Part shown: positions 32,176 through 42,717 of the stretch, one piece after another
Position numbering within the stretch: position 1 is the stretch's first letter
Layout: every line of letters begins with the position of its first letter
Source of the DNA: Vanrija pseudolonga
Taxonomy: Eukaryota > Basidiomycota > Tremellomycetes > Trichosporonales > Trichosporonaceae
Assembly (NCBI RefSeq): GCF_020906515.1
Contig: NC_085850.1
Location: 1,984,001-2,048,000, forward strand
DNA length: 64,000 bases
Reading direction: 5' to 3'
Translations under genes and position numbers: made by a program
Notes under the pieces: model-generated
Told to the model about the DNA's origin: nothing
Database searches by the model: none
The model's input: the letters and a program-made list of their open reading frames with translations, nothing else

Positions 32176-33384
32176 ATGTTGATCAACAAGCCGGCCATTG
32201 TTGCCCTCCTGGGTGAGTCGAGCTGGGTGGGCACTTGACACTGGCAACGGAGACCTCCCTCCCCCTCCCTCACCCTCCTGCCGTGTCTCGTCCCTCCCAC
32301 GCCCACACTCGTGCCCGTCCCCTCCCCGCTAACATCCTCAGCTGTTGTCCAGGTTCTGGGCACGCCCATCCCCAACGCCCACGACGACGTCCTCGTCCAG
32401 CGCACCGTCGCCGACACCAACGTTGAGGCTCGCACCTTCGGCCTTGTCAAGCCCATCCTCTGCAAGGCCCTCGGCTGGTGTCTCCCCCACCTCTGCCCTC
32501 AGCCCGTCCTCATCGGCGGTAACCCCGTCCCCTACCCGGTCGGCCCTTGGCCTGGACAGCCTGGATGGGGTCCCAAGCCTCCTCCTGGCCCCGGTCCTGG
32601 ACCCGGACCCGGCCCCGGCCCCGGTCCTGGTCCCGGTCCTGGTCCTGGTCCCGGTCCTGGCCCCGGCCCCTGCACTGGTGGCAAGGACTGCGGTGGTGGC
32701 GGCAAGCCTCCCCCCTGCAACGGCAAGGACTGTGGCGGTGGAAAGCCTCCCCCCACCGACCCTCCCCCCGGCGAGTGCAAGGACTGCCCTCCTGGTAGCA
32801 CTCAGCCCCCTACCAGCGGCGGCCCTGGCACCACCCCCCCTCCTCCTGGCGGCAGCGGCGGCGGACAGCAACCCGGTGGCGGTGGCCAGCAGCCCGGTGG
32901 TGGTGGTCAGCAGCCTGGTGGCGGTGGCCAGCAGCCTGGAGGTGGTGGAAACCCTACCGACGGCGGACCCGGCAGCGGCCCTGGCTCGGGTGGTGGACAG
33001 ACCGGCGGCGGCTCTACGGACCCCGGAGCCGGCTCTGGCGGCGGTGGTGGATCTACGGACCCCGGTGCCGGCTCTGGCGGCGGTGGCTCTACGGACCCCG
33101 GTGCCGGCTCTGGTGGTGGTCAGACCGGCGGGGGCTCGGGTGGCAACCCCACTGACGGCGGCCCCGGCTCTGGACCCGGCTCGGGTGGCTCGGGCACGGG
33201 CTCGGGTGGCTCTACGGACCCCGGTGCCGGCTCTGGCGGCGGTGGCTCGGGCTCTGGTGGTGCCGGTGTCGGCGAGGGCGCCGGCAACCCGTCCGACGGC
33301 AGCAGCGACGGCGGCTCTGGATGCGTCCCCGGCCAGAACGGCTGCGGCGGCGACCCCGCCAAGGACCCCGCTGCCTCGCCGTAG
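32176..33384 (+). CDS. Secreted Cys-core, Gly/Pro-repeat protein (second paralogue)
   Basis: A predicted secreted protein of about 360 residues from two exons; intron 32213-32341 interrupts the signal peptide after 12 codons, in the same place and phase as in the paralogue at 29426. The signal peptide is MLINKPAIVALLAVVQVLG. A core follows, with ILCKALGWCLPHLCPQPV and NPVPYPVGPWPGQPG, which aligns with the Cys-Trp-Cys-Pro and VPYPV block of the smaller protein. The rest is low complexity: a (PG)n run, three cysteine-containing KDCGGGKPP-type units, GGGQQPGGG repeats, and four or more STDPGAGSGGG units. A final Cys-Val-Pro-Gly-Gln-Asn-Gly-Cys motif precedes the stop. No GPI signal is seen. It could be an extensible wall or extracellular matrix protein; there is no direct evidence of function. 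Confidence 0.8.
32580..33290 (+). repeat. Coding minisatellites (PG, GGGQQP and STDPGAGSGGG units)
   Basis: Within the second secreted gene, GGTCCTGG-type six-base units encode a Pro-Gly run (about 32585-32670). Four GGTGGCCAGCAGCCTGG-like units lie at about 32875-32945, and four or more copies of a roughly 36-base unit encoding STDPGAGSGGG at about 33010-33250. Such arrays usually vary in copy number between strains. Confidence 0.85.
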
Positions 33385-34140
33385 TAGATCAGACGACGAC
33401 AAGGACTATGATCCTATGACAAATGTACTTTACGCTTTCTGGGCTGGGTTGCAGTTGCAGTGTTGAAGAGTCGCATTGACTGGCGGTGTAGTTGAAGAGG
33501 TGAGCGCATGGGGTTGTGTTGACAAGTGGAGTGTGGACCGGGTGAGCTGTGCGTGAAGGGGATGTGAGTGGACGGTGGGCGAAAGGAAGGATGGGCGGGG
33601 TCGACTGCATGCGTGCGTTCGGGTGAACCTGGGCAAGTAGTGGTTCGTGAGTATGGATGGGGAAGCGTAGACGTAGAAGGACTGGATGGGGTAACGTCCC
33701 AGACAGCCGTCAGGCGGGGTTGTAGAGACGATTGTGGTGAGTGTAGGACGAATGTGGTGAGTGAAGAAGAGTAGAAGAAGAGAAGTGAGAGTTCTTGGCA
33801 CGTTCAGTTTTTGGTGTGCCTACCGCGCACAGTCTTGCTTGCCATGTGGCTGCGCTCAAGTCCTACGCTGTTGTGCCATTGTGTTGGGAAGGCACCGTGC
33901 GGGCGATGAAGTGTGTGGTGCGAGACACCGTGTGTGTGGGTCAGGGTGGAGGGAGGAGGACGTGACTTGATTGTGTGAGTCGTGACGGTTCAGTTCGATG
34001 ATGAGGGCCTGGCCGAGTGAGGTCGAGGCGGCCAACGCACAGGCCCCTGCGTCCTAAGTGCCAGCTCCGCATCGCCCCCACCGTACATCCACGGGTCAGC
34101 CAGCCGTAGAGTCCGAACAATGCAATGCTGGTTCATCAAG
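33385..34140. other. Intergenic, 3' flanks of convergent genes
   Basis: About 750 bases, GTG/TGTG-rich on the plus strand, lying between the convergent secreted-protein and mitochondrial-protein genes. No gene is seen. Confidence 0.5.
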
Positions 34141-36165
34141 TTAATAGGATTGTGGTGGAGCGGGAGCTTCCGCACCGCCGAGCTTGTCGAGGCGCTTAAA
34201 GAGCGCCTGCACGCGGCCCTCCAAGTCGTGCTTGTTGCGCTTGGTCGCAGGTACTGTCGGTTCCGACTTGAAGCGGTCTGCGAGCGATGCGAGGGCGATG
34301 GCGCGCTCTCGTACGATAGGCGACACGTGTCCACCTGGCAAGACGGCGAGCCCTTCCACCCTGGGCAGCATTCGCTGTAGCTGGTTGGGGGTCTTGCAAG
34401 TCCCCAGCAAGAAGCTTATCGTCCGGATGGGTGTCGGCGGGATGGGTACTGTGATCGCTGTGGAGTGTCCGGGACTGAGGACATCTTCCTGTCTGACGCT
34501 TCGGAGCATAAAGCTCGAGATCCGGTCAATGGCGTCCCAGTTGTCGTGTGTCGCAACAAGCAACGAGCGGATAATGCAGCTGTTGATCCGCTTGTCATGG
34601 GCCGGTCGTCGGGCAGTTGCCTGGTCCGTCTTCTCGGACATGACACCACAAGAGAGCCGGATGAGGTCGAGGGTGTCGGTGAGGTCAAATGGGTCGAACG
34701 GGAGTGTTGACTGATCCGAGGTGGTGGCGCCTGCTTGAAGGTTTCCAGGCGGGGCAGCTGCCGGAATTGTAGTTCGGTGCTTCCCGGCGTCGACGTCGCG
34801 ATTGGGGTGGATGAGGAGGTCGCGCAAGAGCAGCCATAAAGTGTACGACTCGGACTTGGCCGGAAGGGCGAGTGGCGTGTCCGAGGTGCCGTTGGCCACA
34901 GCTGCTGCCTGCTGGACGTACCGCGAAACGAAAGCTGTCCATTCCGGGCGTCGCTCATTGACGACAGCGTACCACTGCGGAGGAGGCGCGAGGCCGCGGC
35001 GCTCTCCTTCTTCGATGATGCTCAACGACTGGTGACCGGCCTCGAGATAGAGGTGTCGAAGCTGCTGCCTCTCGTGCTTGGGGTTACGATGGGCTTCTGA
35101 GAGGGCGGCCAGTCCGGCAAATGATTCGGGGGTGAGTGGAGCGACGAGGCTGGCAAGTGCTCCTAATCTGTGATCCGGCGACAGGTCGGGAGCCGATTGG
35201 GCTGCTTTCGCTTCGTGCATGACCACGGACATCGGCGTGCTTTGGAGGAGAAGCTGCAGCTGGAAGTAGGTAGGCCGACAACCGATGTCGACCATGAATT
35301 GGAGGACACTGCGCATCGTAGGCCTGCTGAACCCGTACCTGGACTCCATGTTGGCCGCAGCTCTTTCTGCATCGTCGGTATGACGCTGGCTGTCCTGCGT
35401 GTTCTTGAGGATAAGCAGAAGCGATTCAAACCATTCTGATCTCAGTTCCCTCCCTTCCGGCCCTCCGAGACGAGGTAGAGCGGCAAGCGAGTGTAGATGA
35501 CGAGCAAGATCGAACCACGCTCCCCAAACCAGCAACAGAGACCTTCGGCGATTCCGCCTCTGCTTTCCGAAACTGGTTGTTATCGTCTCGTCCTCGTCGA
35601 CCACTGAAGTCAGGTAGTTGATAAGATCGCGCAGCTCAGCAAGGCGAACATGCTTTTCTGCAACCGTATCCCCCAAAGGCAGAGCGAGCAGGTGCGGCAC
35701 GCGGCCAACTGTCCGTGCAGGGGGCGCTGCGAGGGCAACAGCGAACTGCGCGGAAGGCGACAATGCTCTTAGCCTCTCTGCGAGCTCGGCAGGCGACAGG
35801 TTGTCTAAATCTGGCAATGATGGCGCTTCAGACAGATCTGGAGCCGGTGGAGAAGGCTGCGGGCCAGCGTCACCCTACTGTCAGCGAAAAGAGGTCGGGG
35901 ATGCCCTCACGAGATGGACGTCAAGCTTGGGCGACGGCGGTTTTGAAGATGGGAGAAATCCAAGAGGAGACGGCGCTCCCCTGATGTGGCCTTCGCTCAC
36001 AGGAAGCACATTGTGGTGACTGGCTTTTGGGTTGTTGTTCTCCCAGAACGTCCCGGTGGCCGAGGTTGAATGCTGTCGAAAGGCTGCCTGCGGAGCGACC
36101 AGCTCACGGCGGGCCAGAACGAGTTGGTAGACGTGCCGAGCAACTGCTGCACGGTGGGTCGCCAT
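34141..36165 (-). CDS. Unknown protein with probable mitochondrial presequence
   Basis: A 662-residue protein from two exons joined across a 36-base intron (35875-35910). The first 35 residues (MATHRAAVARHVYQLVLARR and on to AFRQHS) are Arg/Ala-rich, lack acidic residues except one Glu, and look like a matrix-targeting sequence with a cleavage site near RQHS. The remainder is mostly alpha-helical by composition: repeated leucine-rich segments such as LRDLINYLTSVV, WFESLLLILKNTQ, RSVLQFMVDIG and YTLWLLLRDLLIHP. No catalytic motif or known domain is recognised. The helical-repeat appearance recalls PPR-like or other organelle RNA-processing proteins, but I do not assign this. The tRNA-Leu(CAA) gene lies just upstream. 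Confidence 0.75.
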
Positions 36166-36353
36166 CGCGTCTGTCGTCCAGCGACCTCTGTGGAGACGTT
36201 CGCTCGGCCGAGTAAAAGAGATGGATGAGGGGAAAGCAGCAACAAAGGACGGGGGATCGAAAATGACGAGATTTCCAACACACGCGCGACTGGACTGAAA
36301 CGGTGGAGGCTGCCGAAATCGGGCGGAACGAAATGTAAAAGGATTGATCCTAT

Positions 36354-36463
36354 TGAGCAGAGCCGGATTCGAACCGACGAAGCGAATGCAGTGGAAGTAA
36401 ACCTCAAATGAGGCAAGCGATGAAACTTGACTCCACCCCCTTTGACCACTCGGGAATCTGCCC
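36354..36463 (-). tRNA. tRNA-Leu(CAA) with intron
   Basis: The acceptor GGGCAGA pairs with TCTGCTC (one G-U) and the discriminator is A. The D-arm CCCGAGTGGTCAAAGGGG is leucine-type. The anticodon stem GTGGA pairs perfectly with TCCAC. The loop GTCAAG gives anticodon CAA at 36427-36429, and an intron of about 29 bases (36397-36425) follows position 37. A long variable arm and T-arm GTCGG-TTCGAAT-CCGGC complete the class II fold. TTTT lies 14 bases downstream on the minus strand. Confidence 0.92.
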
Positions 36464-37753
36464 TGTGAATCTGTGATCGGCGTCGGCGGGTCTATTTTGA
36501 ACCCTCGGCGCCAGGCTGAAGGCGCAAGCTTGTTTTGTGCAAGCTTTGTATCGACAAAGCCGTCGCTGTTGATGCAATGTCGATGTGCTGAGGAAGTATG
36601 AGATACAAGGTGGTAGTGCAGAGATGGGCAAGTGCCAATCGCTTGTGGATGGTCGTGAAGATGCGGGGGCGTGAGGAGGGCGTCAACGGGCGGTGCCGTA
36701 GGGATCGCAGAGACTCATCTCTGGCGTACTCGTACGTTCGTGCGAGCAGGTGACGGGGACCCCGTGATTCTGGGAGGCGTACACGGGATGGAATTGGTAG
36801 GCCAAACGTACAAGCCCTGTCGGGTGGGGTGAGGTAGAGTGATGGCAAGGCAGCGTCAAGTGCCGCAGTGGCAGTTCCAGCGAATGATAGGGCAGATACC
36901 AGGCCGCTCCGAGCTTGTTGACAATCCGCGATCTGTAGACAAGCTAATCGAATGACCTTGGGGACGCTAAGCGTAGAGAGGAGTAGGAAAATGGGGGTAT
37001 GGTTTGTCGGGTTGGAGGTGATGGAGGAGGGAAGGGGGGTGAGGAGAAGGCGAGTGGCCACCAAGTTGGTGATACGTGGGGTTGACAGATTCGAGTGGAC
37101 ACGTCGACGGATCGACGGGATCGAGACCCCGCAGATACCTGGCACAGAGACGCCAGTGCGCCCTTCTGGGCGCTCATGTGAAGGGCTAGAACATGGGGCG
37201 CGAGTGAGGCTGTGGCATAGGACGGTGGTGCCACACCGAGATCAACAGTTCCCCAGGAGCCCCCCTGCAGATCATCGTCCACGTCGCGTAACTCTGGGCG
37301 CAAGAGAGGGAGAGGGCCCTCTCTGGCTTCCCCTTGATCGCCTGCGCCATGCAGGCAGGTCACTTGACTATCAAGCGCATGCTTCTCCAACGGCCCCCGA
37401 TGCCACTTGTCAGTCGCACCAGCACCCAACTTGGTCGGATTGAGTCACGTGACCGTACCACCCAGATTACGTACTCCAAAGTGCACGGTGCGCGGTGCAG
37501 GTTGAATGCGTCATATTCTCAACATGCAACATTGACCGGACCGGCGGCGATCCAAGTTGATTGACTGCTGCTTGCTTGCTATCAGGACCGAGGCCGAGAA
37601 CAGAGCGACAGACAGACACACACACATACACCCACACGACCACGACGACATCCCCCCCCCCCCCCCCCCGCGTCCTTTCGCTTTCTCTCTATCTCTCTTT
37701 CTTCCACTTCACAGAACCAGAGAGCCCCCTCAACACCCCCACGGCCGATATCA
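36464..37753. other. Intergenic upstream of the Dicer gene
   Basis: 1.3 kb with no frame carrying helicase motifs or any other domain. The last 200 bases are the Dicer leader: CA-rich, then the 18-base C tract, then a pyrimidine tract with an acceptor-like CTTCACAG ending at 37714 that could close a 5' UTR intron. Confidence 0.6.
37652..37669 (+). repeat. Poly-C tract (18 bases) in Dicer leader
   Basis: Eighteen consecutive C residues about 85 bases before the Dicer start codon, between a CA-rich and a CT-rich segment. Length is likely to be unstable and may also be affected by sequencing error. Confidence 0.9.
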
Positions 37754-40728
37754 ATGTCCAAGCGGAATAGTCCGGCTGGCACAGACTCGCCCAGCAAGCG
37801 TGCTCGTCCACTCTCCATCCAAAAGTCGCGACTGGTCACCACCCAACAGCCCCATCCTCGCGTCACGCCCCAGAACGCGACCACCCTCCTCTCACTCTAC
37901 GTCGGCTCCTTGAGAAATAACCTCTCCGTCCACAACGCCCGCTACACGTTCGAGGGATCGGCTCCAAACGGCGTCGAGGGGCACCAAAAGTGCACTGTAC
38001 TGTTGCCGTTCAACAGCCCGGTCCGCGAGGCGACCTCGGATGACTTCTTCCCGAACAAGCAGGGTGCCAAGAGATCGGCCGCCATCAATGCCATCAACGC
38101 TCTCATAGCTGCAGGTGAGATCAGCCAAGAGCTCATCCCCACCCCAGCAAACCCGACCAAGAAGGGCCCTCCTGGACAAGCACAAGAGTCAAACGGGCAC
38201 AATGCGTCAACACCGATCGATAACGGCGGTCCCAAGCCCATTGTCCCTGCGAAGCCACCGCCAACATCGGGGGAAGACGAGTACCCGTATTATGCTTCCC
38301 CAAAGTTTTGGGCGGAATGCCCGCCCGTGTCTTCTGCCGAGAAGCTTTACACGGCGGTCATAACGGTGGCTTTCGACGATCCCCATGCTACCGAGCTGGC
38401 TGGAGAGTGCCGACCGCTCCTGCTGCTCACGTCGCGTCCGCTCCCGGGGCTCGACATCTCGAACAAGCGTGCTTCGCCCATCGAGCTCGACATCACCCAA
38501 TTTGGCTTCGCGACCACGGCGATTCTGAGCGCTGCACAGCCGATCACTGTCGACGAAGGACAGGTGGACCGTGCCTTTGAGTTTACAAGACGGCTTCTCA
38601 GGGCGACCCTCAACAAGGGTCTTGACGGCGAGATCGAAGAGACGAGGTACCTGGTCGTGCCCCTGCGTCGTGGACTCGAGCCCACCCCCAATATCACAGC
38701 GGATGACATTGCCTGGGATGAGGTCAACCGTATCGAGGGCGAGCTCTTCACCCCGATCGACCTTGACGACCGCACTGCGCTTTTGCAGCAGCTCGAAGAT
38801 GCTGTTATCAGCACCCCGAACAACGAGTTTGGACGCCGATTCTTTGCGGTTGGCCTCCGAACCGAGCTGAGTCCCCGATCCAAAGTCCCTGGCAAGGAGA
38901 CCACCTTCTGGCAAGAGAAGCTCGAGGCCATCGGCAAAGGATGGCAGCTGGGAGAAGCGGAGAGTTTAAAGTACCCGAACCAGCCGCTTCTGGAAGGCGA
39001 TCACTACATCGGCCCCAAGAATGGTGGTTTGATTGGAAGTGTGTGGCAAGGTCCCAAGTGCCGCGGTCACATCCTCATCCCCGAGCTCTACACCCGCCAC
39101 TTCCTCAACGCCAGCGTCCTCCGCACTGCGTCGATACTGCCGGCCATGCTGACCGAGTTGGAGGACGAGCTGTTGGCCGATGAGATGAACGAGGAGTTCT
39201 TCAATGGGGCCCTCAAGACGTCACTGGCGCGTGAGGCTACCACTTGCCCCGGTTCACGCCCGTTTGCAGGCCAGGCGGCTCTCAACTATGAGCGACTCGA
39301 GCTTCTCGGCGACACGATTCTCAAGCTTATCGTGACCGTCGACACCTATATCTCGAGCAGTAGTTGGCACGGCACGGAAGGCGACATGACCGACCTGAGG
39401 CACAGAATGGTGTCCAACAAGGCGCTCCAGGCGTCTCTGATAAAGGCTGGCATTGTGCCATACATCCGCATGACTGTGCGTCGTGGACGCGCCTTCCTTC
39501 CTCCTGGATGGATCGTGGAGAATTCAATCGGTCTGGTGGAGGCTACGCCGACGACTCAGACGCTTGGTGACAAGGTACGCGTGTGACTAGCAAACCGAGC
39601 TGACTTACAAGTCGGTCGCCGACGTTGCAGAGGCGCTCATTGGCGCCGCATACCTCTCAAATGGCCGCAGCATCCAAGCCGCAATTGATGCGATGCATGC
39701 CCTCTGCGTACCGATCAAGCTCCGCCAGTGGTCGCAGCTTGCTGAATTCACCCGCGACAAGACGGCAGTTGGCCGTCCCCTCACCCTGCTTGGCTACAAG
39801 TTCAAGCATCCCGCTGAAGGCCGCATCATCATGGTACGTGGCTGGTTCCGGACGCCGAGCAGAGCTCACACTGCGCAGAGCCACACCAACGACCCGGTTG
39901 GCAAGTCGCAGTTTGAACGATGCGAGTTTCTGGGTGACGGTTTGATCGACTATTGTGAGTTGCCGTCTTCTGCTTCAACTGACCCACAGTGACGGTCGAT
40001 GAAATCTACCACTCTCATCCGGATTTAGGCCCGGCACCCATGACCCACATGAAGCACTCGCGAGTGTCCAATGTGAGTGGCGCGGTGGCGAGAACGCATG
40101 CTGATGTCTACAGGCGGCGTTTGGAGCATTCCTCGTCTTCTCTGGCCTCTCTGACCAGTTCACCGAGATGGATAAGCCGACGATGCTTCAACTGCAGAAG
40201 GTGGAGAGAGAATTGAAGAAGGCCAAGGATGCCGCCGACGCGGAGCGTGCGGCTGGCAAGCAGAACCACGAGTTCTGGGCCACCGTGCGGCAGCACAAGT
40301 GGGTTGGTGACACTGTCGAAGCCGTGTTCGGCGCCATTCTGGAAGACAGCGGGTTCGACCTCGAAGTGGCAAGGAAGCTATACGACGAGTATCTTCGCCC
40401 CTTCGTCGACTTATACGCCGTACCTCCTATTGCCCACTCGAACCACCCCAAGAGCGTGCTCCTCGAGCTGCTCGCCAAGGAAGGGTGCCAAGGCTACACT
40501 ATTGATCGCTTGGGTGAAGTGCCCGGCAAGTCGCAGGTGTATGCGGCCAGTGGTGCGTAGTGACTTGGACGTGAGCGGCAAACTAACGACCCAGTGTCGA
40601 TTCATGGTACCGTCATGGCCAGAGCCGAGGGGCCGAGCCCCGACGTCGCGATCCGCATCGCGTGCGACCGCGCTTTCAAGCCTGTCAAGGCCCGTCTTGA
40701 TAAGCTGTGCACCTGCGGGAAGACCTAA
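37754..40728 (+). CDS. Helicase-less Dicer (double RNase III)
   Basis: A 924-residue Dicer from six exons, with introns at 39575-39611, 39834-39878, 39955-39989, 40073-40113 and 40553-40594. It processes double-stranded RNA into small RNAs for RNA interference. Residues 1-35 are basic (KRAR). Residues about 38-122 are a Dicer dimerisation/dsRNA-binding fold. PAZ-linker-like sequence ends in HILIPELYTRHFLNASVLRT at about 439-458. RNase IIIa: YERLELLGD (E516, D520) and ADVAEALIG (D611, E614). RNase IIIb: FERCEFLGD and WVGDTVEAVFG. All eight metal-binding acidic residues are present. A dsRBD-like C-terminus follows. The DExD/H helicase that begins most Dicers is absent, and no upstream exon encodes one. 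The ATG at 37754 is the first in frame, with a normal-looking N-terminus. Confidence 0.9.
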
Positions 40729-40863
40729 CAGATGTATAATAGAACCCCTTGTAAGCATTTAGTAGTATCAGGACTGTCTTTTGTGACATAGCCAATGGAT
40801 GCACTGTCCATATCCAGTGTACGAGAATCTATCGCAAGTCGGCGTCATTTCTAATGCGCTGGC

Positions 40864-42717
40864 TCATCCGCCACGCTTGATCAAGTCTGCAATCTTTTCC
40901 GCGAGCGCATAGACGGTAGACTGGGGGTGACCGGGGGGAAGGAGCGCAAAGGCGCTAGCGTCGACGACACGCAGCCCATCGACACCGATAACACGGCAGC
41001 TCGTGTCGACCACCGCGGTGGGGTCGTCCCTCCGGCCCATGCGGCAGGTCGTGGCGGCATGCCACACGGTCTGCGCCTGGTTCCTGATGGCATTGAGGAT
41101 CTGGTCGTCGGTCTGGACCTGCGGGCCGGGGTAGTACTCTGGGCCGAAGAGCACGGGCTGGACCGAGGGGGCGGCCCACACGGCGCGGGCGCGCTTGAAT
41201 GCCGCGAGGGCGACCTCGACGTCGACGGGGTGCGTGAGCCAGTTGGGGTCGATGGCGGGCAGGTCCTCGACACTACCCGACTTGAGGGTCACCGTGCCGC
41301 GGCTGAGCGGCGCCTGCAGGCCAGCAATCACGCTCGCATAGTTGTATCCGTCTGTCGGCTGGCCAGTGAGCGAGCCCTGGGTGCGGGACGCGTCGAGGAT
41401 CGTCGCGCCCGTGACGAAGTACTCGACCTCTGGCCACGACGGCGGGTGTGCGGCGTCCAGCGCGGCCGCGGCGCCCGGCGAGACCATGTTGCGCGAGATC
41501 TTCTCGAAGGCAATCATGTCCACGGACGGGTTGGTGAACGGCCCGCGCTTGAAGATGAGGTACTCTGTGATAAACTCCCACACGGTGCTGAGGATGTTGT
41601 TGGCCCACTTGGTCCACGTCTGCACACGCACGCGGTACGCCGGCCCGAAGAGCACATGGTCGGTCATGTTCTGGCCCACGCCGGGGCTCGCGGCCACCAC
41701 GGGGATGTTGAAGCGCGCGAGCGTCTCGACGGGCCCGATGCCCGAGAGCATCAGGAGCTGCGGGGACTGGAACGCCCCAGCGGAGAGGATGACCTCGCGA
41801 CGCGCTCCGAGCACCTTGCCGTTCGTCAGCTGGACCGCGACGGCGCGCTTGCCCTCGAAGAGGATCCGCGACGCCTTGGACAGCTGCACGATCGAGAGGT
41901 TGCGCCTGCCCTTCGCGGCGTCGAGGTAGCTCGTCTGCGCCGACGAGCGCTTCTGGTCGCGCGGCGAGATGGTCGAGGTCGTGTACTGCGCGCCCAAGAG
42001 GTTGCCCGAGTTGAGGGACGGCACGCTGGGGATGCCGATCTCGGCGAGCCCGCGCTGGCCCCAGCTCCCGATCGACTGCGCATAGTTCGGGTAGCTGATC
42101 TGCAGTGGGCCGTTGATCGGGCCGAAGGCGGCGGGGTCGAACGGCGTGGTTGCGTTCGCCGCGCGCGGCGGCTGCTTCGGCGGCGTGAACGTCACAGACT
42201 TGCGGTAGTAGGCGTCAAAGTTGTCGTACGCGTACGAGGGGTCGCCGGTGATCTCTGCCCACGCGTTGAGCGAGCCCTTGTCGGGCTTGTGGTACGCCAT
42301 GTAGTTGCGTGCCGAGCTGCGTAGGTGTAAGCTGTGTGCGGGGACACGCAGTGCCACTTACCTCCCGCCGAGACACTTGCCGCGCGCGTACCGCACATTG
42401 CGGTTATTGCACCCCCTCTGCGGCTCGGTGATGAAGCCCCAGTCGACGAGCGGGTTGATCGGCTGGTTCGTGTTGCCAAAGCTCCAGAACACGCCGCCGG
42501 CGGGCGTGGACCCGAGGAGGAGGTTGGAGATCTGGTAGTACGTCCCCGGCTCGATGAGGGCGACGCTGACGCTCGGGTCTTCAGTGAGGCGGTTCGCGAG
42601 CACTGAGCCCGCCGTGCCGCCGCCGATAATCACGTAGTCGTAGCTCCCGGTCGTGGCGAGCGCCGCGGCGAGCGGCGCGATAGCTGCCCACAGCAGGGCG
42701 GCGTCGACAATGAGCAT
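40864..42717 (-). CDS. Secreted GMC oxidoreductase (AA3 family)
   Basis: A 602-residue FAD enzyme from two exons; the 45-base intron (42317-42361) lies inside the GMC signature and rejoins as CLGGSSARNYM. The signal peptide [21 protein letters not shown] is followed by the ADP-binding motif [22 protein letters not shown] signature 2 appears as [16 protein letters not shown]. The C-terminal catalytic region has [11 protein letters not shown] and [21 protein letters not shown], with the conserved active-site histidine in the GHPQST segment. Family members oxidise alcohols, glucose or aryl alcohols and release hydrogen peroxide, or pass electrons to acceptors. The substrate cannot be told from sequence. 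It converges with the Dicer gene, 135 bases apart. The ATG at 42717 is chosen because it starts the signal peptide. Confidence 0.9.

Noticed and set aside
36464-37753. Missing Dicer helicase encoded upstream
   Set aside because: None of the frames shows a Walker A (GxGKT), DECH or helicase-C motif, and the region is too short for the usual 500-residue helicase part.
40927-42324. 465-codon plus-strand frame
   Set aside because: Antisense shadow of the GMC oxidoreductase; Arg/Val-rich with no motif.
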